This document shows, one piece after another, positions 32,932 to 43,709 of a DNA stretch of 64,000 nucleotides. Source of the stretch: Anthoceros angustus (Eukaryota > Streptophyta > Anthocerotopsida > Anthocerotales > Anthocerotaceae). Position 1 is the stretch's first letter; each line of letters starts with the position of its first letter. The notes beneath the pieces are model-generated. The model had not been told where the DNA came from. It worked only from the letters and a program-made list of their open reading frames with translations, and searched no databases. The position numbers and the translations under genes are program-made. The DNA lies in NCBI GenBank assembly GCA_010909165.1, contig MU008170.1:124001-188000 (forward strand), given 5' to 3'.

Positions 32932-34480
32932 GAAGTGGAGTTCAAGAATGCGCTTCTCGAGAAGGATGTTCCTGGTGGTATTTGAAGATGGATTGCAATA
33001 CGTTACCCATTCCAACGTGCACAGCAAACTCGGCGGTGAGAGTGTCGTGCTTCATTACTCCGAAGGACCGAAGGACGATGCAAGCTGGCCTGTGTACTAG
33101 AAGATCACGCATAAGGAGACGTTAGTTTACCTTTCTACGGCATCGAAATGGCCCTCGTTATTTCTTGAAGCCTTCGTGGTGGGATGGTGTCCTAGTCGGT
33201 CTCCTCGACTGTGCCGATAGCACCATTTCTAGCGCCAAGTGGCGCTTACTCTGTGGCTCCATCGTGCCGTGGCGCATGCTTTTTCGTTGCTTTGGTCCGT
33301 TCGAGGCCTTTTGACCTCGTCAGCTCGCCGAAAGCAGATAGGCCTGACACTGCGACACGTGATGTAGCAGGTTATCGTACCTCGCTTCCTATCTTTCTCG
33401 AGTTCGTGTATTTTACAGGAGAAAACAATGTCAAGGAACCACCACTGGAATCCACTATTAAGAAAAAAAGACGTCACCGCTGACTTAGCCACCTCTCGGA
33501 TGGGATCTGGAACCAAATGGACGACATCCAGCAATTTGCTCGAGATCAGGAGTCACGGATAGAAATCGCGTAGCGGGAGATGGTTCTGACATAGATCAGA
33601 TGACTGGCTAGACAGGGTGAGGTTTTCAGCAAAAGTCTCCCTGGAAAGTTTTCCTTCACTCGTATTGAGAAGCTTTGCAGCTCAGGGCACATTCCTAGCT
33701 TACTTCTTTCCACTCATCTTGGAACAATTTGCAGCTCTTCATCAGAAGCATAACCTGCTTCCTAGCTTTGCCACATCTGAAGGCTTTTTTGAGGTCCTTT
33801 CGGCTGCTGCGAGCAGGGACTACTGCAGCGGTACGGTGTGAATTATTTCGGCAGAACTACCTCGGATGATTCATGTTTCAAGAGCTATATGCGAGCAAGA
33901 GGACGGAACAACGCTTACCATTCCCTTAACTACCTTTGTAAAAATCAGGGGAGCAGGAAATTTCTCGGAGCCCCGGTAAAGAGTAGACCTCATAGACGTT
34001 CTTGTGCAGGTTTGCTTTACGTCCTTTCTCTTGAAGCTGACGCATTGTCTTTTCATATTTCTTGCTATACTCCTTGGAATACGTGTTGTGGTTCTTCGGT
34101 TTTGCTCACGGATTGTGCAGTCTGAGATGATTTAGAGTTCGAGAGTTTGGACCCTTCCACTCTTACTGCCCAGATCACAGCTAGCTCATACATGTGTATC
34201 ACAGTATTATTCCAAGTGGATGCAAATGCGCATCGCTCGATGGATTGGTTTCGAACCAAATCTTTGGAAGGGTCCCTGGTGCAGTTTATCTACTTGGCAG
34301 GTGTTAGCATAAGGAATCATGGCCTCAACTTGGAATCGTGCCCCATAATTTGGATGAGCACGAGGTGGGCCAGGCACAGCTTTACTGCTCCTCACCCATG
34401 CAGGTCAAGATTCGTTCCAGATAGCGGGAAGTAAGCATAGGCCCGATGAGAAGGGTTGTTTTCGGTTGATTTTTGAATGT
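32932..34480. other. upstream flank and non-genic stretch
   Basis: The left part probably holds the promoter of the SMP-30-type gene, which reads leftward. Short frames at 33211-34434 have no recognisable domain and no splice logic I could defend. Confidence 0.4.
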
Positions 34481-34489
34481 GTATAATAG

Positions 34490-34565
34490 TTTTAGGGTTC
34501 CAAGGAGGATACAAGAGAGGTTTGCAAGGCTCTAGACATGCATTCTAAATGCGCATACTATAAGG
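34490..34565. repeat. fragment related to the 36.1/37.8 kb terminal-repeat-like sequence
   Basis: AGGGTTCCAAGGAGGATACA followed by AGAGAGGTTTGCAAGGCTCT parallels AGGGTTCCAAGGAGTATATA + AGAGAGGTACAAGGCTCT at 36144 and 37846. It is likely a piece of the same LTR, split from it by the CACTA DNA at 35.0-35.7 kb. Confidence 0.55.
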
Positions 34566-35029
34566 TGCTAAAGTTTTAGGTGCCCTTTCGCTGAAAATTT
34601 TAATTTTTCAAAAGGTGAAATTTCAACATGTATCATAATAATGTTAGGGTTTTCAACAAAAAAAATAAAATACTTTTCTGGAATCAATTTTTACATAAGT
34701 GCCTACTAACTATACAACCCTCATTTTTTATTTAACACGCATGTAAACCTATATATGGTTCGTATATATATTATGGTTTCTAAACCCCATTTATAAATTA
34801 GACTAATAAACCCTTCAAGGAACTCAACAAAGTGTTTAGGTCTAACAGACTAAGCTCAGCCAGCCTGGAGTAGCAGAAGTGTTGGGAGCTCGCAACTTAG
34901 CGAGCCTGGTGCAGCATTGTCAGGAGCTCACAGCCCAGCACTTCCCCACCGCCGTGCTCCTTGCTGCAATGTAAGAAGCTGCGATCAGCTTGGTCCTCAG
35001 CCAGCCAGAGCAGCGTAAAGACCTCACAA

Positions 35030-35704
35030 CTTATAAACGACGTTGTAAATGACGTTGTAAAGTAAGGGTGTTTGAAGGTTGTAAATGAGGTTGTAACGTA
35101 TATTGTAAAATACGTTGTAAATAGACCCACTTTACAACCTAGTTAAGTCGGACTACAACCTCCTAATAACAACCTATTTTACAACCTAGATTACAAGGCA
35201 ACCACGTTGTAAATGGCGTTGTCATTTAGGTTGTAACGAGCGAGCGTTGTAAATGGCGTTGTAAAGCGGCTACCGGACACCTTACCGTCCGGTTGGGTGA
35301 CGTGGCGGCCACGTCAGCAACTTGCTGACGTGGCAACCTTGCCTGCCACGTCAGCATTTTACAACCTAGTTAATTTGTCGGACTACAACCTCCTAATAAC
35401 AACCTATTTTACAACCTAGATTACAAGGCAACCACGTTGTAAATGGCGTTGTCATTTAGGTTTATCAGAGCGAGCGTTGTAAATGACGTTGTAAAACGGC
35501 TACCCGGACACCTTACCCGTCCGGTTAGGTGACGTGGCGGCCACGTCAGCAACTTGCTGACGTGGCAACCTTGCCTGCCACGTCAGCATTTTTACAACCT
35601 AGTTAAGCTGTCAGTTTACAAACGTGTAAATGCCCGTTTTTACAACGTGAGGTTGTAAATTACGTTGTAAAATACGTTGTAAAACACCTGCGATTCTTGT
35701 AGTG
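35030..35704. mobile_element. 3' end of a CACTA (En/Spm-like) transposon with subterminal repeats
   Basis: The right end reads GATTCTTGTAGTG (to 35704), the complement of the canonical CACTA terminus CACTACAAGAATC. Inside, a short motif ACGTTGTAAA and its complement TTTACAAC recur many times in both orientations, as the transposase-binding subterminal repeats of CACTA elements do. A 230-bp direct repeat (35147-35376 and 35377-35610) contains the palindrome GACGTGGCGGCCACGTC and a TGACGTGGC/GCCACGTCA inverted pair. No CACTA 5' terminus or transposase gene is present, so this is a truncated or non-autonomous copy. Confidence 0.7.
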
Positions 35705-35793
35705 TTAGCATGCAGCCACGTGTGATAGTGTAAGGAGCTCGCAGCTCAGATTGCAATAGAGAGCTCCTTAAAGACTGCAGGCCTTGCAGGCAG

Positions 35794-37497
35794 CTTGGAT
35801 CTAAGAGGCTAGAGTAGGTAAAACAGCAGGCTTGCCGAGGGCTTGCTGCTAGCCCTTGGCGTAGCGGGTCCTTGTTCTTCCCAGCGACCTACGAGCCTGT
35901 AGCATCGTAGCCTGCTAAGAGGAGCAGGGTGTCATTCTCCAACATCGATCCTTCACATAGACGTCACCATGAAGTTTGCCTCTGATGTCTCGACTTCATG
36001 CTCATATTTTACTTTTCAGCAATCATCCTTGATATTTTCTTCCAAATTTGGCATTGAAGACCAAAAAAAATTAAAATTTTTGATAAAATATGAAAATATT
36101 TAATTTACGCCAAAAATCATAACCTTCTACCGTAATATTTTTAGGGTTCCAAGGAGTATATAAGAGAGGTACAAGGCTCTAGGCATATGCATAGCTATTT
36201 ATTAATGTTTCTGAGGTTAGCAATGTTGGTGGTGTCGAAAAAAGAAGTCCTAAGTTCGGTACATTAAGAAATAGTGTGCTATGCATATATATAGCCCTTG
36301 GCTTTGACATACTCTCGATAGGTATAAACCCTATCTCGATCATGGGATTGTCCTATATCTTTTTAGGACTTATTCTTTGAACTCTTATATGGGATGTGTT
36401 GGACCAATCCTATAGATTTCTCGCACTCCCACTCAACACATCGATACCACTCTTTTAAGCCTAACATCTTGCTAAACTTAGCGTGCTTCTCTAAAGTTAA
36501 CCCTTTGGTCAAAATATCCGCAGCATGTTCTCTATGGGACAATACGCTAGCTCCATCTCTTTGAATTGAACTTTTTCTTTGATGACGTGATGCTTTACTT
36601 CAATGTGTTTCGTTCTTGCGTGAAAAGTAGTATTCTTGGCTAAGTAAATACAACCCTGATTGTCGTTGAAGATGGTTGTTGCACCCTTCTGCTTAAATCT
36701 CATTTTTCCAGGCAATCTTTATAGCCATATTGCTTCCATTATTGCAGCAAATATTGCCATGTACTCTGCTTCTATAGAGCATAGAGCCACAGACGCCTAC
36801 TACTCCATGAAATGGCTCCCCCAAATAGCATAAATACATATCATGTGCTAGACTTGCGGCCATCGACATCTCCATCTCAATCTAAATCACAAAATCCAAC
36901 CACCTAGGCTTCTTGTTGTCACTCCTTTTGGTATTTCAACTTCTAATGTTTTATGCAATGCAAGTGAATATCCTCTTGATCGCTTGATAATGTCGTTGTT
37001 TAGGATTGGCCAAGAATTGACTCACAACTCCATTGCCTTTACATATGCCTCTATCGCCAAATATGTAAGACGTGAGCAGTGCGTTGATGAGTCTTATCTA
37101 CCTTCTCCTTCTCCTTTTCGCTTATAGGGCTTATCTCCTTCAATAGCTTCTTATTGAAAATCATTGCGTCTTCATAGGTTTGCAATCATGGGCATGCCAA
37201 AGCGTTTTAGTATGGTCTCCGCATACATTTGTTAGCTCAAACAGATCTGCTTGTTAGCCCTATTCTTTTCCACCTTTATTTCTAAGAAATAGTGGAGCTC
37301 ACCCAAATCTTTCATATCACAGCTTGCATTAAGACTTTTCTTTGCTGAGTTGAAGAGTTTCATGTCATTGCCAACAACAATAATCAAATTGTCCACATAG
37401 ATATATCAATGATAATTATCGATTTTTCACATAGATATTCAAATCAACATTGCTTTTCTTAAACCTCTAGTGAAAAACACATCAAGCTTACGATACG
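35794..37497. repeat. head-to-tail duplicated copia segment, first copy
   Basis: Starts CTTGGATCTAAGAGGCTAGA and ends AAGCTTACGATACG. It is matched by 37507-39223. Small indels separate the copies, and sequence damage is heaviest on both sides of the 37.5 kb junction. Confidence 0.9.
36426..36875 (-). mobile_element. Ty1/copia RNase H-LTR-proximal fragment, first copy
   Basis: On -, 36715-36509 encodes the end of copia RNase H: FNDNQGCIYLAKNTTFHART, KHIEVKHHVIKEKV, ELAYCPIENM. Frame is lost where the second copy continues PADILTKGL. 36875-36693 adds AHDMYLCYLGEPFHG and YRSRVHGNICCNNGS, which are broken pieces just upstream in the polyprotein. Confidence 0.8.
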
Positions 37498-37506
37498 GCG
37501 AGGCGG

Positions 37507-39223
37507 CTTGGATCTAAGAGGCTAGAGTAGGTAAACGGCGCTTGCGAGGGCTTCGCTAGCCCTGGCGTAGCGGGTCCTTGTTCTTCCCAGCGACCTACGA
37601 GCCTGTAGCATCGTAGCTGCTAAGAGGAGCGGTGTCATTCTCCAACATCGATCCTTCACATAGAGCGTCACCATGAAGTTTGCCTCGATGTCTCGACTTC
37701 ATGCTCATATTTTACTTTTCAGCAATCATCCTTGATATTTTCTTCCAAATTTGGCATTGAAGACCAAAAAAAATTAAAATTTTTGATAAAATATGAAAAT
37801 ATTTAATTTACGCCAAAAATCATAACCTTCTACCGTAATATTTTTAGGGTTCCAAGGAGTATATAAGAGAGGTACAAGGCTCTAGGCATATGCATAGCTA
37901 TTTATTAATGTTTTACAGGGTTAGCAATGTTGGTGGTGTCAGAAAACAGTAAGTCCTAAGTTCGGTACATTAAGAAATAGTGTGCTATGCATACGTATAT
38001 AGCCCTTGGCTTTGACATACTCTCGATAGGTATAAACCCTATCTCGATCATGGGATTGTCCTATATCTTTTTAGGACTTATTCTTTGAACTCTTATATGG
38101 GATGTGTTGGACCAATCCTATAGATTTCTCGCACTCCCACTCAACACATCGATACCACTCTTTTAAGCCTAACATCTTGCTAAACTTAGCGTGCTTCTCT
38201 AAAGTTAACCCTTTGGTCAAAATATCTGCAGGCATGTTCTCTATGGGACAATACGCTAGCTCCATCTCTTTGAATTGAACTTTTTCTTTGATGACGTGAT
38301 GCTTTACTTCAATGTGTTTCGTTCTTGCGTGAAAAGTAGTATTCTTGGCTAAGTAAATACAACCCTGATTGTCGTTGAAGATGGTTGTTGCACCCATACC
38401 TTAAATCTCATTTTTCCAGGCAATCTTTATAGCCATATTGCTTCCATTATTGCAGCAAATATTGCCATGTACTCTGCTTCTATAGAGCATAGAGCCACAG
38501 ACGCCTACTACTCCATGAAATGGCTCCCCCAAATAGCATAAATACATATCATGTGCTAGACTTGCGGCCATCGACATCTCCATCTCAATCTAAATCACAA
38601 AATCCAACCACCTAGGCTTCTTGTTGTCACTCCTTTTGGTATTTCAACTTCTAATGTTTTATGCAATGCAAGTACTTGAATATCCTCTTGACTGCTTGAT
38701 AATGCTGTTGTTTAGGATTGGCCAAGAATTGACTCACAACTCCCATTGCCTTTGCAATGTCAGGCCCTGTCCCTATCGCCAAATATGTAAGACAGTGAAC
38801 AGTGCGTTGGTACGAGAGTCTTATCTACCTTCTCCTTCTCCTTTTCAGTTATAGGGCTTATCTCCTTCAATAGCTTCTTATTGAAAATCATTGGCGTCTT
38901 CATAGGTTTGCAATCATGGGCATGCCAAAACGTTTTAGTATGGTCTCCGCATACATTTGTTAGCTCAAACAGATCTGCTTGTTAGCCCTATTCTTTTCCA
39001 CCTTTATTTCTAAGAAATAGTGGAGCTCACCCAAATCTTTCATATCACAGCTTGCATTAAGACTTTTCTTTGCTGAGTTGAAGAGTTTCATGTCATTGCC
39101 AACAATAATCAAATTGTCCACATAGATATCAATGATAATTATCGATTTTTCACATAGATATTCAAATCAACATTGCTTTTCTTAAACCTCTAGACTGGAA
39201 AAACACATCAAGCTTACGATACG
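37507..39223. repeat. head-to-tail duplicated copia segment, second copy
   Basis: Counterpart of 35794-37497, 1717 bases long. Its right edge continues into additional copia RT sequence, so it sits in its original polyprotein context. Confidence 0.9.
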
Positions 39224-39480
39224 AAGCGAGGGCAGATTGCTTAAGACCATAGAGAGTTTTAGCAGCCTACATATCTCTCCCTTACGTTCTAGTATTTCGT
39301 ATTCCTCTCGTTGGTCCATGTTGATCTCTTCATCCAAATCTCCATTCAGGAAAGTAGTCAAAACATCCATATGATGTATCTTCATATTGAAAGCGGTTGC
39401 AATAGCTAGGAGAGCTCGAATAGATGCTATCTTAGCAACATGGGAGAAGGTTTCAGTATAATCCACATGTGGCGTTACTT
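38071..39480 (-). mobile_element. Ty1/copia pol remnant (RT to RNase H), second copy
   Basis: On -: RT start DYTETFSHVAKIASIRALLA, FNMKIHHMDVLTTFLNGDLD and EEINMDQREEYE (39480-39280 region, where MDV-x-TAFL is a copia RT hallmark), then stop-broken sequence, then RNase H with NQGCIYLAKNTTFHARTKHI, PIENMPADILTKGLTLEKHA and LGLKEWYRC (38397-38071). Homology to copia stops sharply at about 39480, where GC-rich unrelated sequence starts. Confidence 0.82.
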
Positions 39481-40250
39481 TCGCTGACGGCCAGCCGGGC
39501 GCGCACCAGTCCCGTGTCGCTGCAATATGGGGTCCGTTCCCAAGGGAATGTCTTGCACGTTCCGTTACCAAATGCTCTCCGCCATTAAGGGACGATGGTT
39601 TACTTGTGGTACCCCGCCTCTACTCGTTCGTCCACCCGAACTGCGGCTAGTCTACTCTTCCTTACGTCGCCCTACTCGTTCATCATACAGGTCCGGGATG
39701 GCCAAACGATTCGGACCCATTTGCGTCCGAAATCTACCGATCTTCACTTACTCCCACCCTCACTTCGTTTCTCTTACCGTTCTCGCTTACATCCAATATG
39801 CCAGTTAAGGTTCACAATCGGGCATGTGTAGGCTGCAGACCTCCGCGTCGCGTCTACCAGGTCTCTTCGTCCGGGCTCTGCACGCCCCTCTCGGAGTCCG
39901 GCTAATTACGCCCACTCCGGTCCGTCGGTCGTCGAACCTTTGTCCGGGAGGAGCAGGGGTCTGGAGTCCTCCGCACCTGTACACACACCACCACGCGTTA
40001 GGGTCTGTCACCAGGACCTGGATCAGTCTCTCCGGAGTAGTCTGCCCGCTCAGTGACTCGGGACTCGCGTTAGCAAGAGACACACAAGGGCCTGCAAAGA
40101 TAATGCGGTATCAACCCCAAAAGAAAGATCCCTGTACTTGAGTGGCGATCACCCTCTTATACTACGTCATGAGGGAGCGCCTTTATTACACCCCTAATCC
40201 AAGCTAATGTCCAGCTCACTATGCTCCAGCAAGTGGCCCACCTCGTCCCC
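39481..40250. other. GC-rich sequence of unknown nature between two elements
   Basis: Homology to copia ends at 39480 and this block follows. Short frames on both strands have no domain. It may be terminal or leader sequence of the element at 40-45 kb, but no LTR pair was found. Confidence 0.35.
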
Positions 40251-40258
40251 TACTTTCC

Positions 40259-42380
40259 CTACCTACGTCTACGGCGGTGGGGATGTGGTTGACCATGATT
40301 CCTCCCTGGCGCTGGCAGCCCAATCCCCAGCTCTGGCATCTGTGGAGCACAAAATCGGATGATCCACGACCCCCAGAGTCCCGCGGAGGCTCTTCCCCTA
40401 CCTCTAATCCTGTCAGGCTGTGCCACTGGAGGTGGACTGACAACTGCGGTGACCACTAAGTCCTCCTCCTCATTGTCCAATGGCGTGCTGGTGGGTCCTT
40501 GCCCTGCGGGTCCGTCTGGAGCCCGTTCTTCCTGGGCTGGTTGAGACTGACTCTCAACCACCCCTACCTCTACTCCCAGGGTTAGAACTACTAGACCCGT
40601 TCCCCCCTCCTGAGTCCGGACCTCAAGGTCCGTCCTCTCCTGTTGAGTCCGGACCTCGGGGTCCGTCCTCTCCTCTGGTCCAGGACCTGGGGAAGGTCCT
40701 CTCCTCTTGAGTCGGACCTCGAGGTGGTCTCTCTCCCGAGTCCCGGGACCTCAAGGTCCTCTCTGAGTCAGGACCTGGGTCCGTCCTCTCCTCTGAGTCC
40801 GGACCTGGGTCCGTCCTCTCCTCTTGAGTCCGGACCTCGAGGTGCGTCCTCTCCTCCTGAGTCCGGACCTCGGGGTTCGTCCTCTCCTCCTGAGTCCGGA
40901 CCTCAGGGTCCGTCCTCCGGAGTTTCCCCCAAGGGTCTGACTTCCCCGTCCGGACCCACCCTTCCTTCGTTCCCTTGCCTCATCCCCTCCTGTGCTAGGT
41001 CCCCTAGCCGCGCCTCCGAGGCTTCCCCCCCTGTGTTCCCCTCCGGAGTTCTCTCTTCCCCTCCCGACGTTGGGTACGACGGACCTACCTCCAATCTTGT
41101 TGTCTCCGCCGCCTCACCCTCCTCCGGTCGACCTTCCTCCTCTGGGCCCTCCCCACTGCTGCTCTCGTCACCAAACAGGGCTCCCAGATTCCCTGTGGCG
41201 GCGCTCTCCCCTAGGCCCTTGTCTCTCCAGGCCCCCTCCAACTCCTTTGGCGGTCCTTCCATCTCAGCAGACGTGTCTTGCCCCCGCCGGGAGCTCCGGC
41301 GTGGTAACCTGTAGTCGGGTCGACACGGTGGATGGCCTCCTCCACATGAGCGTGGAGCACTCGATACTCCCGCCTCCAGAGATTCTCCGGTAGCTGGGCG
41401 TGCCTGGTTGCTTGCTGCACCGTCCCCATCGCGAGGTCATCCAGCTTGGTCCTGGCCGAGTCTCGTGAAGTAGTTAAGGCGGCTTCCGCCACCTCCTAGA
41501 GTCGTTGCTTCTCCTTGGCGCGCTCCTCCTCCTACTGCTTTCGTAGCTCTGCCAACTTTCCGGCCATGGACCGGAGTTCTCCTTCTGCCTTCCGTAGGCG
41601 AATCAGCAGCTTCTGCTCTTCCTTTAGAGCCCTCTCCTGCCCTACCATTTTCTCCTTCAGGGCCGCCATATCCTGTTCCAATCGCCCAGGTAACTCCGCT
41701 CGACTCCTAGTGTCGTCCAGCTCTCTTTCCAGCTCAGCGACCTCTTGCTCCTTGCTGCATCGGCGACTCTCTCCGCCCTCTAGCAGAGCTAGAGTCGCTC
41801 TATCTCCCGCTCATGATCCTCAATTTGTCCTTGGAGGAGTCCATTCCGCTCGTCCACTACCGGTCAGCTCAGTCTCTTTCAGCCTCCAACTGGCGCTCTC
41901 CTTCTAATTCCGGCCCTGACGAGGTCCCCAACTCCTTGGCTCCCATTTCCTCACCCGGGCCTGTGCGCTTGCTCATGGCCGCTCCGCCTCAGGCTTCGTG
42001 GCCGCTCCCGCCTCCTCCATGGTTCCTATCCCGGCGGTGGTCCCTATCGGAAATGGCAGAGGCCTCCGCCTCTCGCCCCCGACAGCCTCCTGCGCTGCAC
42101 TCCTGCGGGCGGCCCTCGCAATTCTTTGGCCCTCTCCGCCTGAAGGCGTGCTCCCTCTGCTTCTTCTCTTGTCACTTCCCTTCTCGACGGGTCCTCCGCT
42201 GCGCTGCGCCTCCTGGCGTGCTTGATTGTGCCACAGTGGAACACCACAGCCACTGTCTGTGGCGGACCTCGCCTCTGTTTCGGTTGTACGGTGCTTCTCC
42301 TCCTCTACTCTAGTGAGAGACTCCGCCTTCCTCTTAGGCGCCTCACGGAGGTCCACCACTCGTCTTTGGGTGGCCTCCAC
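40259..42380 (-). mobile_element. 3' part of a gag-like transposon ORF: coiled coil and Pro/Ser/Glu-rich tail
   Basis: On -, broken frames continue from the ORF at 43604-42534. 42380-41973 is rich in Glu/Arg/Ala, and the CT-rich stretch 41515-41800 reads as Glu/Lys/Arg/Leu on -, suggesting coiled coil. 41262-40903 (EGPPKELEGAW, EEEGRPEEGEAAE) and the minisatellite follow. Stops interrupt the join, so I cannot state a full protein. Confidence 0.45.
40580..40925. repeat. 33-bp minisatellite, about nine units
   Basis: Units of GAGTCCGGACCTCGGGGTCC + GTCCTCTCCTCCT with small changes. Being a multiple of three, the array stays open in several frames (for example ESGPRGPSSPP on +). It lies inside the C-terminal part of the - strand gag-like reading frame. 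Confidence 0.85.
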
Positions 42381-43709
42381 TTCTTGGGTCTTCTCTGCTT
42401 TGTCATGAGTCCACAGACATCACCGTCCATGGCCGGCCCATAGTGTCTCCTCCACGGCTACAGTGAGACCCCAAGAAGTCCGCCATAGGCATCTCGGTCC
42501 GTTAAGGCGCCATACCGCCTCGGTGAGTGCGGATTAGGGACTCGGACCCAGACCCTCGGGTCCTGTCGTCTGATCGGCGCTTCCACCTCCTTGGCCCTTT
42601 GCTGCCAACTCTTTCTCACGTCTTGGCAGGGTGGGAGGTGAGGGAGTCTGGAAGCCCCCATTTCCCCTCTGCATTGGGGATAGGACTAGCTCGGGGTGGG
42701 GTTCTTGCCCGGTGACCCCTGCGCCTTGGGCGGCATCGGCGTTCCGCCTCCTCGCGGCCTCTTCCGCCTCCACCACTCCGTCGGCAAGGTAAGGGCATCG
42801 TGCTATCCTTGGGACGGTGGAATTGGGGCTGCTTCTCTTCTTCCTTCCCTTCGGATCCGGTTTCAGCGGCTTGGTCGGGAGGCGGTTGCGAGGCCCGGTA
42901 GGCTGACCACCAACTCCATCCTCGTAGTAGCCCACGAGGATGGGCATTACGCAGTGGGGAACCAAGAGAAGAGGCGGAATATCCTCCATACTTTCCTTGG
43001 AGGAGGTGCACTCCGGGCATATGGGTTGAATTCCCTCCGGTCTTACGTCCTCTTGGGTGCGTCTTGCCTTGGGTGGGCAGCTCTCCGGTTCCTGCGCTCT
43101 TTCCTCCCACTCTGCCTCCGGTAGGGTCGCCAGCCCCTTTCGGAGCGCTCGCTCCTCCTCCCCTTCTTTTAGAAGATTGAGGTGTCCCCACACATGGACA
43201 ATGAATGGAGACAACGCCGCAGGGGGTGGCCTCTCGCTCCTCAGCTTCCTCGACTCCTGAGCAATACGGGCGAAGATTATCCGCCCCAACTCCGCCCTCT
43301 TGCCCCTCTGAAGGGCGTGTAGGAGGACCAGCAGATTGTCACCTAGGTGGTCTACATTGGTGAGCATGTTCCAGTGGATGAAAATCTTCGCCACTACCCT
43401 CACTCGCCGGTCCCGTAGGTCCGACATGAGCCATTCGTTGGAGGACCGCTGCGTCCCCGGCCTCTGAAGCGCCATCTTAGCGGCCTCCTGTGAATTTACG
43501 GGCATGAGGTATGCACGCATTTGTGATCGAGAGCTGAGGGGAACAGAAGCACGAGACTCGGATGCACAAAATTGATTAAGTGAATAAACAAATGTCTCAA
43601 GCATGTTTTATACTAAACCCTAATATTGAAAGGATATAAAAGTAATTCTATATATGTCCAACCTAACGGACTAACTTAAGCATAGTCGAGGGTTAATCAT
43701 AATTTAACA
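42151..43709. repeat. head-to-tail duplicated segment of the gag-like element, first copy
   Basis: Starts CTCCCTCTGCTTCTTCTCTT and ends ATCATAATTTAACA. Its counterpart is 43710-45237. The copies meet at an 8-base CTCCCTCT shared by both ends. This copy keeps the long - strand frame. Confidence 0.9.
42534..43604 (-). CDS. gag-like/putative plant transposon protein (356 aa)
   Basis: A single open frame from ATG at 43604. The N-terminal 170 residues look structured: MLETFVYSLNQFCASES, SNEWLMSDLRDRRVRVVAKI, FIHWNMLTNVDHLGDNLLVL, LHALQRGKRAELGRIIFARI and SPFIVHVWGHLNLLKEGEEE. The 'G-D..LLVLLHALQ.G..ELGRIIF' block followed by 'PFIVHVWG' is reminiscent of the domain called putative plant transposon protein in gag-like retroelement products. 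The remainder is charged and low-complexity (KGRKKRSSPNSTV, VEAEEAARRRNA). I do not see CCHC knuckles. It could be the gag of the LTR element whose terminal-repeat-like DNA lies just upstream at 43605-43709. Confidence 0.5.
   Translation of the reverse strand: MLETFVYSLNQFCASESRASVPLSSRSQMRAYLMPVNSQEAAKMALQRPGTQRSSNEWLMSDLRDRRVRVVAKIFIHWNMLTNVDHLGDNLLVLLHALQRGKRAELGRIIFARIAQESRKLRSERPPPAALSPFIVHVWGHLNLLKEGEEERALRKGLATLPEAEWEERAQEPESCPPKARRTQEDVRPEGIQPICPECTSSKESMEDIPPLLLVPHCVMPILVGYYEDGVGGQPTGPRNRLPTKPLKPDPKGRKKRSSPNSTVPRIARCPYLADGVVEAEEAARRRNADAAQGAGVTGQEPHPELVLSPMQRGNGGFQTPSPPTLPRREKELAAKGQGGGSADQTTGPEGLGPSP

Noticed and set aside
40643-41314. Collagen-like + frame with ESGPRGPSSPP repeats
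   Set aside because: It arises from the 33-bp minisatellite, and the neighbouring coding evidence is on the minus strand.
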